Positions 47,596-57,667 of a stretch of DNA of 64,000 nucleotides are shown one piece after another (the stretch's first letter is position 1; each line of letters starts with the position of its first letter). The DNA lies in contig NZ_LQXA01000028.1 of assembly GCF_001618005.1 (NCBI RefSeq), forward strand, positions 1 to 64,000, read 5' to 3'. The translations under genes and the position numbers were made by a program. The stretch is from Clavibacter tessellarius (lineage in GTDB: Bacteria > Actinomycetota > Actinomycetes > Actinomycetales > Microbacteriaceae). The notes below the pieces were generated by a model, which saw only the letters and a list, made by a program, of their open reading frames with translations, did no database searches and had not been told where the DNA came from.

Positions 47596-49362
47596 TCAGG
47601 AGGCGGGGCCGGGCGGCGTCGTGCCGGTGGACGAGGACGGGGCCTCGGAGCTGGGGAGGAGCGGGAGGATGACCCGGAACGTCGCGCCGCCCCCCTCGGT
47701 CTCCACGACGTCGACCCGGCCGCGGTGCGCCGCGACGATGGCCGAGACGATCGCGAGGCCCAGGCCGCTGCCACCGGTCTCCCGGGTGCGCGACGTGTCC
47801 GCGCGCCAGAACCGCTGGAAGATCTTCTCCCGGATCTGGGGCGGGACACCGTCGCCGTGGTCGCGCACCTCGATCCGCGCCTCGCGCGCGCGCTCGTCCA
47901 CGACGGTCGCGAGCTCGATCGGGCTGCCGTCGGGCGTGAACCGGACGGCGTTGCCGATGAGGTTCGTGACGACCTGGCGGATCTTGTTCTCCTCGGCCGA
48001 GACCATGGCGACGCCCTCGGCGGCACGAGCGCCGCCGGCGTCGGGGGAGATGGCCGCGAGCGCTCCGGTCGCCGTCTCGCCGGGGCGCCGGGTGCGTCGC
48101 GCCCGCAGCCGCGACAGCGTGGCGCCGGCGAAGGCGATCGGCCCGGTGGCGTCGTTCCCGGTCGCGGTGCCGCGGAGGGCGTCCGGCGGCATCTCCTGCG
48201 TGGGCTCGAGGCCGTCCGCGTCGAGGATCAGCCCGATCGGGTTGACCAGCACGGGCGGGAGCGCCGTCACCGTGCGCGTCTGCGAGGAGGCCATGGCGTC
48301 GAGCGCGGCGTCGCGGGCGATGGGGTAGAGGTCGACGGGTGCGAGCTGCAGCGGCTTCGTCTCGTCGAGGCGCGCGAGCTCGAGGAGGTCCTCGACGAGC
48401 CCGCCCATGCGGATCGCCTCCTTCTCGATGCGCTCCATGGCCTGCGACACGTCCTCGGGCGTCTGCAGCGCGCCCATGCGGTACAGCTCCGCGTAGCCGC
48501 GGACGGACACCAGCGGGGTGCGCAGCTCGTGGCTCGCGTCGCCCACGAAGCGCCGCATCTGGTCGATGGTCTTCGCGCGGTCGGCGAACGCGCGGTCGAT
48601 GCGGCTGAGCATGGTGTTGAGGGAGCGGTTGAGGCGCCCCACCTCGGTGTTCGGGGTGGCGCCGCCGAGGCGCTGGCCGAAGTCGCCCTCGGCGATGGCG
48701 GCGGCGGTGCGCTCCACCTGGCGGAGAGGACCGAACGTGCTCGTCACGAGCATGCGGGTGACCGCCGCGCCCAGCACGACGACGGCGAGCCCGAAGCTGG
48801 CGAAGATGACGATGTAGGTGGCGACGAGGTCGTCGACCTCGCTGAGCGGCTTGGCCACGACGAGCGTCGAGTAGGCGGTGGTGTTCGGGCCGGCGTTCTG
48901 CGACACCCGCACGATCCCGTGCCAGGTCCCCTTCCCGGCGTTGTCGGAGAACTGGACGATCTGCTCGTTGCGCTCGGACGCCCGCGCGAGGTCCAGGTCG
49001 AAGACGCGGGGGTGGGAGGCGGAGCCGCCGGACCAGTTGTCGGCGATGACGTCGCCCTGGGCGTCGAGCAGGAGGACGAAGTAGGTGGAGTCGGCCGTCT
49101 CCACGTCGTCCTGGGTGAAGGTCTCGGGCGTGGCCTGGTCGGTGCCGAGGATCTTCGGGAGCTGCGTCGCGGCGATGCGGAGCTGCGCGTCGAGCTGGAT
49201 CACCATCTGCTGCCGGAGCAGGTACATGGTGCCGGCGCCGGAGACGAGGAGGCCGAGCAGGAGCAGGAGCACCGTGACGCCCGTGATCTTGGTGCGCAGG
49301 GAGACGTTGTTCCACTTCTCCGAGATGTAGTCGTGCACTGGCCGCACCTCGTGTTCCGTCAT
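47596..49362 (-). CDS. Two-component sensor histidine kinase (TrcS/TcrY-like)
   Basis: The 588-residue kinase has two membrane helices (about 28-50 and 181-203) flanking an extracytoplasmic sensor domain, a HAMP linker, HisKA with VGDASHELRTPLVSV (His278), and HATPase with NLIGNAVRFTPDG, DHGDGVPPQIREKIFQRFWR and GSGLGLAIVSAI. About 80 residues between HisKA and HATPase (about 370-450; Ala/Arg/Pro/Gly-rich) form an unusual low-complexity insert. It follows the response-regulator gene by about 110 bp on the same strand. Confidence 0.92.
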   Translation of the reverse strand: MTEHEVRPVHDYISEKWNNVSLRTKITGVTVLLLLLGLLVSGAGTMYLLRQQMVIQLDAQLRIAATQLPKILGTDQATPETFTQDDVETADSTYFVLLLDAQGDVIADNWSGGSASHPRVFDLDLARASERNEQIVQFSDNAGKGTWHGIVRVSQNAGPNTTAYSTLVVAKPLSEVDDLVATYIVIFASFGLAVVVLGAAVTRMLVTSTFGPLRQVERTAAAIAEGDFGQRLGGATPNTEVGRLNRSLNTMLSRIDRAFADRAKTIDQMRRFVGDASHELRTPLVSVRGYAELYRMGALQTPEDVSQAMERIEKEAIRMGGLVEDLLELARLDETKPLQLAPVDLYPIARDAALDAMASSQTRTVTALPPVLVNPIGLILDADGLEPTQEMPPDALRGTATGNDATGPIAFAGATLSRLRARRTRRPGETATGALAAISPDAGGARAAEGVAMVSAEENKIRQVVTNLIGNAVRFTPDGSPIELATVVDERAREARIEVRDHGDGVPPQIREKIFQRFWRADTSRTRETGGSGLGLAIVSAIVAAHRGRVDVVETEGGGATFRVILPLLPSSEAPSSSTGTTPPGPAS

Positions 49363-49470
49363 GGTGACCGTGTCCCATGAGGATAGGCGACGCCGGATGT
49401 GGGATCGGCCGGGCGCCCAGCGGGCGTCCGGCCGATCAGGAGGTGCGCGACCCGGCGGGGGTCGGGTGGA

Positions 49471-50163
49471 TCAGGACTTGGCGGCCTTCAGCATGTAGCC
49501 GAAGCCGCGCTTGGTCTGGATGACCGGCTCCGAGGAGTGCTGGTCGAGCTTGCGCCGCAGGTAGGAGATGTAGGACTCCACGATGCCGGCGTCGCCGTTG
49601 AAGTCGTACTCCCACACGTGGTCGAGGATCTGCGCCTTCGAGAGCACGCGGTTGGGGTTGAGCATGAGGTAGCGGAGGAGCTTGAACTCGGTGGGGCTCA
49701 GCTCGATGGGCTCCTCGCCCACGAGGACCTCGTGCGTGTCCTGGTCCATCGTGAGCTCGCCCGCGCGGATGATCGCGTCCTCGTCGGCGTGCATGGTGCG
49801 ACGGAGGATGGCCTTGATGCGGGCCACGATCTCGTCGAGGCTGAACGGCTTGGTGACGTAGTCGTCGCCGCCGACCGTGAGGCCCGTGATCTTGTCCTCG
49901 GTGTCGTCCTTCGCCGTGAGGAAGAGGATCGGCGCGGTGTAGCCGGCTGCACGGAGGCGCTTGGTGACGCCGAAGCCGTTCATGTCCGGCAGCATGACGT
50001 CGAGGATGATCAGGTCGGGCTCCTCCTCGAGGACGGCCGAGATGGCCTGGGCGCCGTTGCCGACGGCGCGGACCGCGAACCCGGCGAACCGGAGGCTCGT
50101 GGTCAGCAGGTCGCGGATGTTGGGCTCGTCATCGACGATAAGGATCTTCGGGCCATCGCTCAT
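49471..50163 (-). CDS. OmpR-family response regulator
   Basis: The 230-residue regulator has a receiver domain (DDEP at 11-14, phospho-acceptor Asp55 in LIILDVMLPD, KPFSLDEI) and a winged helix with ELSPTEFKLLRYLMLNPNRV and DHVWEYDFNGDAGIVESYISYLRRK. The sequence resembles mycobacterial TrcR/TcrX regulators. It is followed by the kinase gene and preceded by the XPB helicase gene on the same strand. Its regulon is not visible here. Confidence 0.93.
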   Translation of the reverse strand: MSDGPKILIVDDEPNIRDLLTTSLRFAGFAVRAVGNGAQAISAVLEEEPDLIILDVMLPDMNGFGVTKRLRAAGYTAPILFLTAKDDTEDKITGLTVGGDDYVTKPFSLDEIVARIKAILRRTMHADEDAIIRAGELTMDQDTHEVLVGEEPIELSPTEFKLLRYLMLNPNRVLSKAQILDHVWEYDFNGDAGIVESYISYLRRKLDQHSSEPVIQTKRGFGYMLKAAKS

Positions 50164-50240
50164 GGGATGAAGTATCTGCGCGCTCGCTGGGAGCTGCCTG
50201 GATGCGAGGAACAGGCTGTGGCACCTGCCCGTCGCAGCGG

Positions 50241-51881
50241 TCAGGCGGCGATGCCCGCGGCGTCGAGGATCGTGTAGCCGTACCCCTGCTCGGCGAGGAA
50301 GCGCTGGCGGTTCTGCGCGAAGTCCTGGTCGACCGTGTCCCGGGAGACGAGCGTGTAGAAGCTGGCGGACAGTCCGGACGCCTCGGGGCGGAGCAGGCGG
50401 CCGAGGCGCTGCGCCTCCTCCTGCCGCGAACCGAACGAGCCGGACACCTGGATCGCGACCGTCGCATCCGGCAGGTCGACCGAGAAGTTCGCGACCTTGC
50501 TCACCACGAGGACCTTCTCCGTGCCGTCGCGGAACGCCTGGTAGAGCCGCTCCCGCTCGGCGACGGGGGTGGCGCCCGTGAGCTTCGGGGCGCCGAGCGC
50601 CTCGGAGAGCTCGTCGATCTGGTCGAGGTACTGCCCGATCACGAGGATGCTCTCGCCGCGGTGGCGCTCGACCAGCGCGCGCGTGACCTCGAGCTTCGCC
50701 GGCGCGGTGGCGGCGAGCCGGTAGCGCTCGTCGTCCGCGGCCGCGGCGTAGACGAGCCGCGCGTCGTCGGGCAGGTCGATGCGCACCTCGAAGCACTCCG
50801 CGGGGGAGATGAAGCCCTGGGCCTCGATCTCCTTCCAGGGCGCGTCGAACCGCTTCGGGCCGATGAGGCTGAACACGTCGCCCTCGCGGCCGTCCTCCCG
50901 CACGAGCGTGGCCGTGAGGCCGAGGCGGCGGCGGGCCTGCAGGTCGGCGGTGAGCTTGAAGACGGGCGCGGGGAGCAGGTGCACCTCGTCGTACACGACG
51001 AGTCCCCAGTCGAGCGCGTCGAGGAGGGCCAGGTGGGCGTACTCGCCCTTCCGCTTGGCGGTGAGGATCTGGTACGTCGCGATGGTGACCGGCTTGACCT
51101 CGCGCGACTGGCCCGAGTACTCGCCGATCTCGTCCTCGGTGAGCGTGGTGCGCTTGAGGAGCTCCGTGCGCCACTGCCGGGCGGACACCGTGTTCGTGAC
51201 GAGGATGAGGGTCGTCGTCTTGGCCCGCGCCATCGCGGCCGCGCCGACCAGCGTCTTGCCGGCGCCGCAGGGGAGGACGACCACGCCGGATCCGCCGTCG
51301 AGGAAGTGGTCGACCGCGTCCGTCTGGTACGCGCGCAGGGTCCAGCCGTCCTCGACGAGGGCCATGTCGTGCGGGGTGCCGGGCGTGTAGCCCGCCTGGT
51401 CCTCCGCGGGCCACCCGATCTTCACGAGCTCCTGCTTGAGCTGACCGCGGGCCCAGTCCTGCACGCGGTAGGTCGTGGCGTCGATCCGCTCGGTGAGCAG
51501 CGGCGCGATGCGGCGGGCGCTCGCGATCTCGGACAGCACCGCGCTCTCGGTGCTGGACACCTGCAGGCCGCCGTCCGCGTCGCGTCCGATGACGAGGCGG
51601 CCGTAGCGCCCCACCGTGTCGGTGACGTCGACCGTGACGGACTGCGGGATGGGGAAGCGCGAGTAGCGCTCGAGGGTGGCGAGCATGTCCGCGGCGGTGT
51701 GGCCGGCGGCGCGGGCGTTCCACAGGCCGAGCCGGGTGATCCGGTACGTGTGGATGTGCTCCGGCGCGCGCTCGAGCTCGGCGAAGACGGCGAGGTCGTG
51801 GCGCGCGTCCTCGGCGTCCGCGTGGGCGACCTCGAGGAGGACGGTGCGGTCGCTCTGGACGATCAGGGGGCCGTCGGACAC
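50241..51881 (-). CDS. XPB-type DNA helicase
   Basis: The 546-residue superfamily 2 helicase has the Walker motif LPCGAGKTLVGA, DEVHL (motif II), GLTATLVREDGREGD with the RED motif typical of XPB, and SGSFGSRQEEAQRLGRLLRP (motif VI). Bacterial XPB is a 3'-5' helicase proposed to act in DNA repair. The start is GTG at 51881, seven bases after a TAAGCT box; this gives the N-terminus VSDGPLIVQSD, like mycobacterial XPB. An ORF extension to 51905 would start upstream of that promoter. Confidence 0.93.
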   Translation of the reverse strand: MSDGPLIVQSDRTVLLEVAHADAEDARHDLAVFAELERAPEHIHTYRITRLGLWNARAAGHTAADMLATLERYSRFPIPQSVTVDVTDTVGRYGRLVIGRDADGGLQVSSTESAVLSEIASARRIAPLLTERIDATTYRVQDWARGQLKQELVKIGWPAEDQAGYTPGTPHDMALVEDGWTLRAYQTDAVDHFLDGGSGVVVLPCGAGKTLVGAAAMARAKTTTLILVTNTVSARQWRTELLKRTTLTEDEIGEYSGQSREVKPVTIATYQILTAKRKGEYAHLALLDALDWGLVVYDEVHLLPAPVFKLTADLQARRRLGLTATLVREDGREGDVFSLIGPKRFDAPWKEIEAQGFISPAECFEVRIDLPDDARLVYAAAADDERYRLAATAPAKLEVTRALVERHRGESILVIGQYLDQIDELSEALGAPKLTGATPVAERERLYQAFRDGTEKVLVVSKVANFSVDLPDATVAIQVSGSFGSRQEEAQRLGRLLRPEASGLSASFYTLVSRDTVDQDFAQNRQRFLAEQGYGYTILDAAGIAA

Positions 51882-51901
51882 GCCCGCCAGCTTAGGCGCG
51901 C

Positions 51902-53785
51902 TCACGACGGGATCGGCCCGGGGGAGAGGGAGACGATGCTCGACAGCGGCAGGGTCCGCTCGACGTCGGCGACGCGGTCGCGGGCGCGCAGGCGGCCGCC
52001 GGCGATGCTCGCGGGCTCGAGGACGTGGTCGACCTCGCGGCCGTCGGGCAGGCGGACCCGCACCGAGAGGGCGGCCTTGGCGCGGATCGCGACCTCGAGC
52101 TGGCGTGCCGTCCAGGCGGTGCCGTCATCGGGTCCGTCGGCGGCGCGGACGCGGGCCACGAGGGCGTCGGCGGCGTCGGGCGAGGGATCCGTCGCGATCG
52201 GCCGCGCCGGCGTCGCGCGCGCGTCGGGCGCGATCGGCCGGCCGTCGGGGCCCTCGCGGACCGGGCCGAGGCGGGCGGCGACGAGGGTCCGCTCGACGGC
52301 GTCGGGCGTCGCCGGGGAGGCGAGCGTCACGTCGTCGACGCGGACGAGGCGCAGGGAGGCGAGGTCGCGGTCGACGAGGAGGGTGGCGAGGAGCGCGGCG
52401 TCGTCGGAGACCACGGCCGTGCGGGCTTCCGCGGCGTCGGGGAGGTCCGCGGGCCGGATGCGCAGCCGGCCGAAGCGGGCGACGGCCTCGTCGAGGAGGT
52501 AGTCGAGCGGCTGCGGGATGCCGGTGAGCGAGATGCCGGCCAGGAACGCGCGGATCCCATCGCCCGAGTCGCCGGCGGCGAGGGCGCGGGCGACGGATCC
52601 GGCTGAGATGCGGTAGCTGGCGGCGAGTCCGCGGCCCTCCACGTCGGCGACGGCGAGGAGGCGCGACTCGACGCTCGGATCCAGCGGGCCGGGGGAGACG
52701 ACCGTGAGGTCGTGCTGCAGGTACACGCGGTCCACCTCCGCGGGCAGGTGCGCGGCGAGCTCGGCGGCCGCGGCGGCGGCGCCAGTCGTGAGGAGGGCGC
52801 GGCCCGCCGAACTCGGGACGTCGCCGGTCGTGATCCCGAGGAGGCCCGCGTCGCGCGTGAACGCGGTGATGCGGTCGGCGATCCACGCCGATCCGCCCGG
52901 GAAGCGCCAGAGCACGCCGTCGATGAGGCCCGGGCCCCACGCGGCGTCGGCGCGCTCGGCGAGGATCTCGCGCGTCGTCGGGGCCAGCGCGTCGAGCCAC
53001 GAGGACGCGAGCGCTCGCCAGCGCGCGGCGGTGGGGAGCGCGGACCACTCCGCCGCGGCGTCCGTCACGGACCAGGCGCGACCTGCCCGGGCGGCGAGGC
53101 CGGCACGGGCGGCGATGGCGAGGAGCACGGGGACGCCGTCGAGGTCGACCGCGAGCGCAGCGGACAGGCGCCGCGCATCCGGCAGCGACATGCCGCCGCG
53201 GCTGAGCTCGCGGGCGGGCTCCCGCGACAGCTCGTCCACGAGCGCGGCGACGGCGACGATCGAGGCGAAGGCGCTCTCGCCGGCGCGGCGGTCGACCTCG
53301 TCCGGGTCGACGCGGGGGACGGCGGCGAGCGGCGCGGGCGGGGCGAGACGCGCGAGCTCGTCCGTGCCGGGGCGGCCCGCGTCCGGCCAGGACGCGAGCT
53401 CCGCCTGCACCTCGGGATGCGTCGTGATCCCGTCCTCGTCGACGTCGGCGAGGAGCGTCCCGGCTCCGCGACGGGCGGCATCCGCGATGTCCTCGGGATC
53501 GATGGGGTCCTCGCCCGACCGGCGCGCGATCGCGTCGCGGACGACGGACAGGGGCACCCGTCGCGACGCCGCGCCCTCGGCGCAGGCCACGGCGAGGACG
53601 GCGAGGGACGTGCGGTCGAGCTGCTCGAGGGCCCGGGCGACGGCGTCCGGGGCGAGGAGCGCGTCGGCGAGGTCGAAGAGGTCGGCGACGCGCGATGCAT
53701 CGACGCCGCGGTCGCGGACGAGGTCGGCCAGCGCATCGTCGTCCAGCGCGCGCAGGCGGGACGCGAGCACGAGGGCGTCGGTCAT
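51902..53785 (-). CDS. Helicase-associated protein adjacent to XPB
   Basis: The 627-residue product is a long Ala/Arg/Asp-rich protein of the helicase-associated family found directly upstream of XPB in Actinobacteria. It has no helicase motifs. Its middle part (about 340-460; VYLQHDLTVVSPGPLDPSVESRLL) matches the conserved helicase-C-3 type segment. The stop lies 21 bases before the helicase start, so the two genes are neighbours on one strand and probably act together. The precise role is unknown. Confidence 0.85.
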   Translation of the reverse strand: MTDALVLASRLRALDDDALADLVRDRGVDASRVADLFDLADALLAPDAVARALEQLDRTSLAVLAVACAEGAASRRVPLSVVRDAIARRSGEDPIDPEDIADAARRGAGTLLADVDEDGITTHPEVQAELASWPDAGRPGTDELARLAPPAPLAAVPRVDPDEVDRRAGESAFASIVAVAALVDELSREPARELSRGGMSLPDARRLSAALAVDLDGVPVLLAIAARAGLAARAGRAWSVTDAAAEWSALPTAARWRALASSWLDALAPTTREILAERADAAWGPGLIDGVLWRFPGGSAWIADRITAFTRDAGLLGITTGDVPSSAGRALLTTGAAAAAAELAAHLPAEVDRVYLQHDLTVVSPGPLDPSVESRLLAVADVEGRGLAASYRISAGSVARALAAGDSGDGIRAFLAGISLTGIPQPLDYLLDEAVARFGRLRIRPADLPDAAEARTAVVSDDAALLATLLVDRDLASLRLVRVDDVTLASPATPDAVERTLVAARLGPVREGPDGRPIAPDARATPARPIATDPSPDAADALVARVRAADGPDDGTAWTARQLEVAIRAKAALSVRVRLPDGREVDHVLEPASIAGGRLRARDRVADVERTLPLSSIVSLSPGPIPS

Positions 53786-53795
53786 GGTCGTCCCG

Positions 53796-54065
53796 CTAGC
53801 GGGACGTGCCGTCCATGCGACGGCGGCGACGGACGCTGATGATGAGGATGGCGATGAAGAGGAGCGCCGCGATCGGGATCCCGACGGCCGGGAGCAGAAG
53901 GATCACCTGCCAGAGGGGCGTGCTGTACTGCGACGCGTCGACGGCGATGAGCGGGGCCAGCAGGATCGCGAGGATGCTCAGCACGGCCACCAGCAGGATC
54001 CCGGCGAGCATGTACGCGAGGATGCGCTCGGCCCGTCCCTCGCTCGGTGCGGTCTCGGATGCCAT
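53796..54065 (-). CDS. Small two-TM membrane protein
   Basis: The 89-residue product has two membrane helices (about 18-40 and 50-75) and a basic C-terminus (RRRRRMDG). It is not recognised as a named family. A TAGTCT box lies six bases before the ATG, a clear leaderless arrangement. Its stop is 11 bases before the start of the helicase-associated gene, so all three minus-strand genes may be transcribed from this promoter. Confidence 0.75.
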   Translation of the reverse strand: MASETAPSEGRAERILAYMLAGILLVAVLSILAILLAPLIAVDASQYSTPLWQVILLLPAVGIPIAALLFIAILIISVRRRRRMDGTSR

Positions 54066-54278
54066 CCGCTCAGACTACGCCGTGGGCGACTCCCGGGCGC
54101 GTCGCCGTGCGGAGCCCGATCGGCCGCCGCCGGGTCGCGTCGCCGCCGGGTCGCGTCGCCGCCGGGGTCCGCCGCCCGGACCGCGCGGAGCCCGGGCGAA
54201 TAGACTGGACCGCCCACCAGCACATCGAGCCCCGACCGGGGCGCGGAGCCCCTGGCAGGGGCGAGGGAAGAGGATCGC

Positions 54279-54662
54279 ATGCCCACCGGCAAGGTGAAGT
54301 TCTACGACGAGGACAAGGGGTTCGGGTTCATCAGCTCGGACGACGGCCAGGAGGTATTCCTGCACGCGTCGGCCCTGCCCTCGGGCGTCGCCGGCGTGAA
54401 GGCCGGCACCCGGCTCGAGTTCGGCATCGCCGACGGCAAGCGGGGCGCGCAGGCGCTGTCCGCGCGGATCCTCGACGCCCCGCCCTCGCTCGTCCGCATG
54501 TCCCGCAAGCCCGCCGACGACATGGCCGTCATCGTCGAGGACCTCGTGAAGGTGCTCGACGGGATCGGCAGCGACCTCAAGCGCGGCCGGTACCCGGACG
54601 ACGCCCACAGCCGCAAGATCGCCGCGCTGCTGCGCCGGGTCGCGGAGGAGCTCGATGCCTGA
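54279..54662 (+). CDS. cspB: Two-part cold-shock-domain protein (CspB-like)
   Basis: The 127-residue product has a cold-shock domain (1-66; KGFGFISS and VFLHASAL) and a helical C-terminal extension (67-127) ending ALLRRVAEELDA. This layout matches mycobacterial CspB rather than short Csp proteins. An RNA chaperone role is likely, with the extension perhaps mediating oligomerisation. The stop overlaps the next start by eight bases, so it is coupled to the DUF3027 gene. Confidence 0.9.
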   Translation: MPTGKVKFYDEDKGFGFISSDDGQEVFLHASALPSGVAGVKAGTRLEFGIADGKRGAQALSARILDAPPSLVRMSRKPADDMAVIVEDLVKVLDGIGSDLKRGRYPDDAHSRKIAALLRRVAEELDA

Positions 54663-55320
54663 GCGCGTGGAGGACGAGAGCGTCGAGGAGACGACGACCG
54701 GGTCGGGCGTCGTGTCCGACGCGACGGCACCGGAGGCGACCGAGGACGTGGGCGGGGACGCCGTCGCGCACGCCGGTGATGACCGCGGGGCCGCGGTCGC
54801 TGACGAGCCGGCCGCGCCGCCCGTCGCCGACGCCGAGCTGCTCGCCGCCGTGGACCTCGCGCGCGCCGCGCTGCTCGAGATCACGCCGGCCGACACCGTC
54901 GGCGAGCCTGCCGGATCCACGGTCGAGGGCGATCGCGTGCTCTCCCTCCTCTTCGCGAACACGATGCCGGGCTACCCCGGCTGGTACTGGACCGTGACGC
55001 TGGCCCGCGTCGAGGACGCGGCGCCGACTGTGCTCGAGGCGGAGCTCATGCCCGGCGAGGGCGCGCTGCTGTCGCCGGAGTGGCTGCCGTGGTCCGACCG
55101 CCTGGCCGGGATCGAGGCCGACGAGGAGGCGGAGCGCCTCGCCGCCGAGTCCGGATCCGACGAAGACGACGATGAGGACGACGACGAGTCGGACGACGCC
55201 TCCGACGACGACACCGAGGACGCGGACGACGTGCTCGACGGCGTCGACTTCGAGAGCGCCCCGGCAGCCGACGATGACGACGACGATGACGACACGAGCT
55301 TCGACGGCGCCGATCGCTGA
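54655..55320 (+). CDS. DUF3027 protein with a highly acidic tail
   Basis: The 221-residue product has a low-complexity acidic N-terminus, a DUF3027 core (about 60-165; DLARAALLEITP, NTMPGYPGWYWTVTLARV, LLSPEWLPWSDRL) and a C-terminal stretch (about 168-221) composed mostly of Asp, Glu and Ser. The family occurs in Actinobacteria next to serC, as here. The conserved aromatic GYPGWYW segment suggests a ligand-binding or docking surface. Function is not established. Confidence 0.85.
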   Translation: MPERVEDESVEETTTGSGVVSDATAPEATEDVGGDAVAHAGDDRGAAVADEPAAPPVADAELLAAVDLARAALLEITPADTVGEPAGSTVEGDRVLSLLFANTMPGYPGWYWTVTLARVEDAAPTVLEAELMPGEGALLSPEWLPWSDRLAGIEADEEAERLAAESGSDEDDDEDDDESDDASDDDTEDADDVLDGVDFESAPAADDDDDDDDTSFDGADR

Positions 55321-55334
55321 CCCGCGTCGCGCAT

Positions 55335-55374
55335 GACGACGGCGGCGGCCCCCGAGGGGACCGCCGCCGTCGTC
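55335..55374. terminator. Bidirectional hairpin between DUF3027 gene and serC
   Basis: A 14-bp stem (55335-55348 with 55361-55374) encloses an additional CCCC/GGGG pairing. It lies between convergent genes. Confidence 0.75.
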
Positions 55375-55393
55375 GTCTCCGGCAGGTGCGGGA

Positions 55394-56521
<1,128 letters not shown>

Positions 56522-56602
56522 CTAGGGGACCCCCTCCGCGCGCCTCGGAGTGCGTCCGGAGGCGTGCGAGCCCCCGCGCCGGTCATCCCGCACCCGGGGA
56601 AG

Positions 56603-56608
56603 TAGGCT
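56603..56608 (+). promoter_or_regulatory. -10 element of the IdeR-like gene
   Basis: TAGGCT lies 25 bases before the ATG, leaving a short leader with an AAGGGAGG ribosome site. This is one of the few genes here with both a -10 box and a strong Shine-Dalgarno sequence. Confidence 0.5.
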
Positions 56609-56633
56609 GGTCGCTGGCGCAAGGGAGGCCCCG

Positions 56634-57332
56634 ATGACTGATCTCGTGGACACGACGGAGATGTACCTCCGCACCATCCTCGACCTCGAAGAGGAGGCCA
56701 TCGTGCCCCTGCGGGCGCGCATCTCCGAGCGCCTCGGGCACTCCGGCCCCACCGTCTCGCAGACCGTCGCCCGCATGGAGCGCGACGGGCTCGTCGTCGT
56801 GAGCGGCGACCGCCACCTCGAGCTCACGCCGGAGGGCCGCAGCAAGGCCGTCCACGTGATGCGCAAGCACCGCCTCGCCGAGCGCCTCCTCAGCGACGTC
56901 ATCGGGCTGGAGTGGGAATTCGTCCACGACGAGGCCTGCCGCTGGGAGCACGTGATGAGCGAGCAGGTGGAGCGGAAGATCCTCGACCTCCTCGGGCACC
57001 CGACCGAGTCCCCCTACGGCAACCCCATCCCGGGCCTCGACGAGCTCGGCGACTCCCCCGCCGTCGCGTTCATGGCCGGCGTGGTGAGCATCGTGGAGGC
57101 GACCCTCGGGGTCACCGCGGACGCCCCGGCGCGGGGCGTGGTGCGTCGCCTCGGCGAGCCCGTGCAGTTCGACCCCGAGCTGCTGTCGCAGCTCAAGCAG
57201 GCCGGCGTGCTGCCCGGCGCCACGGGGTCGTTCTCCCGCGACGGCGCCTACGTGCTCGTCCGCGTCGACGGCGCCGAGTCGGGGCTGGAGCTGCCGCTCG
57301 AGGTCGCCGGGCACATCTTCATCGAGCGCTGA
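56634..57332 (+). CDS. DtxR/IdeR-family metal-dependent repressor
   Basis: The 232-residue product has the DtxR three-domain layout: a winged helix (1-70; ATVS-type recognition helix HSGPTVSQTVARMERDGL), a dimerisation/metal domain with HKHRLAERLL and the ligand cluster HDEACRWEHVM (Cys-x2-Glu-His), and a C-terminal SH3-like domain (about 155-232). It is expected to repress iron (or manganese) uptake genes when metal is abundant. It begins at ATG 56634 with a strong ribosome site. Confidence 0.93.
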   Translation: MTDLVDTTEMYLRTILDLEEEAIVPLRARISERLGHSGPTVSQTVARMERDGLVVVSGDRHLELTPEGRSKAVHVMRKHRLAERLLSDVIGLEWEFVHDEACRWEHVMSEQVERKILDLLGHPTESPYGNPIPGLDELGDSPAVAFMAGVVSIVEATLGVTADAPARGVVRRLGEPVQFDPELLSQLKQAGVLPGATGSFSRDGAYVLVRVDGAESGLELPLEVAGHIFIER

Positions 57333-57667
57333 CCGGCGCCCCGCGCGGGGCGATCGCGGTCGGCGGATCCACAGCACCACCCCCGAAGTGGTCACGCGTT
57401 CGCGCCACACCGTGCTCACCGGGGGTTCTGTTCCGCATCCCTCGCGAGGATGACGTCTCCCGTTATGGATTCGTTAGAAAGATGGTCCCTCAGGATGACA
57501 AACGGGGGCCGGTCCCTTACTCTCGAACAGGCCCGACCGACCACCACAGAGGTCCCGGGCCCGGTGCAGGGCGTCTCGACACCCGTCCCCTGCACGTGTA
57601 CCCCTCGACGACCTTGGAGGGACGGGGCGCCAGCATGCCCGGCGTCGAGACGCAGGAGGTTGACAAC
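57333..57667 (+). other. Long leader region of the NlpC/P60 gene
   Basis: The 335-bp gap has no gene. A stem pairs GTGCAGGG (57564-57571) with CCCTGCAC (57588-57595), and a slightly AT-richer patch occurs near 57460-57485. Leaders of NlpC/P60 hydrolases in Actinobacteria often hold a c-di-AMP riboswitch, but I could not find its conserved core. Whether this is a different regulatory RNA or only a long promoter region is open. Confidence 0.4.

Noticed and set aside
57333-57667. c-di-AMP (ydaO-type) riboswitch before the NlpC/P60 gene
   Set aside because: Context is right, but I could not find the conserved core segments, so no riboswitch was called.
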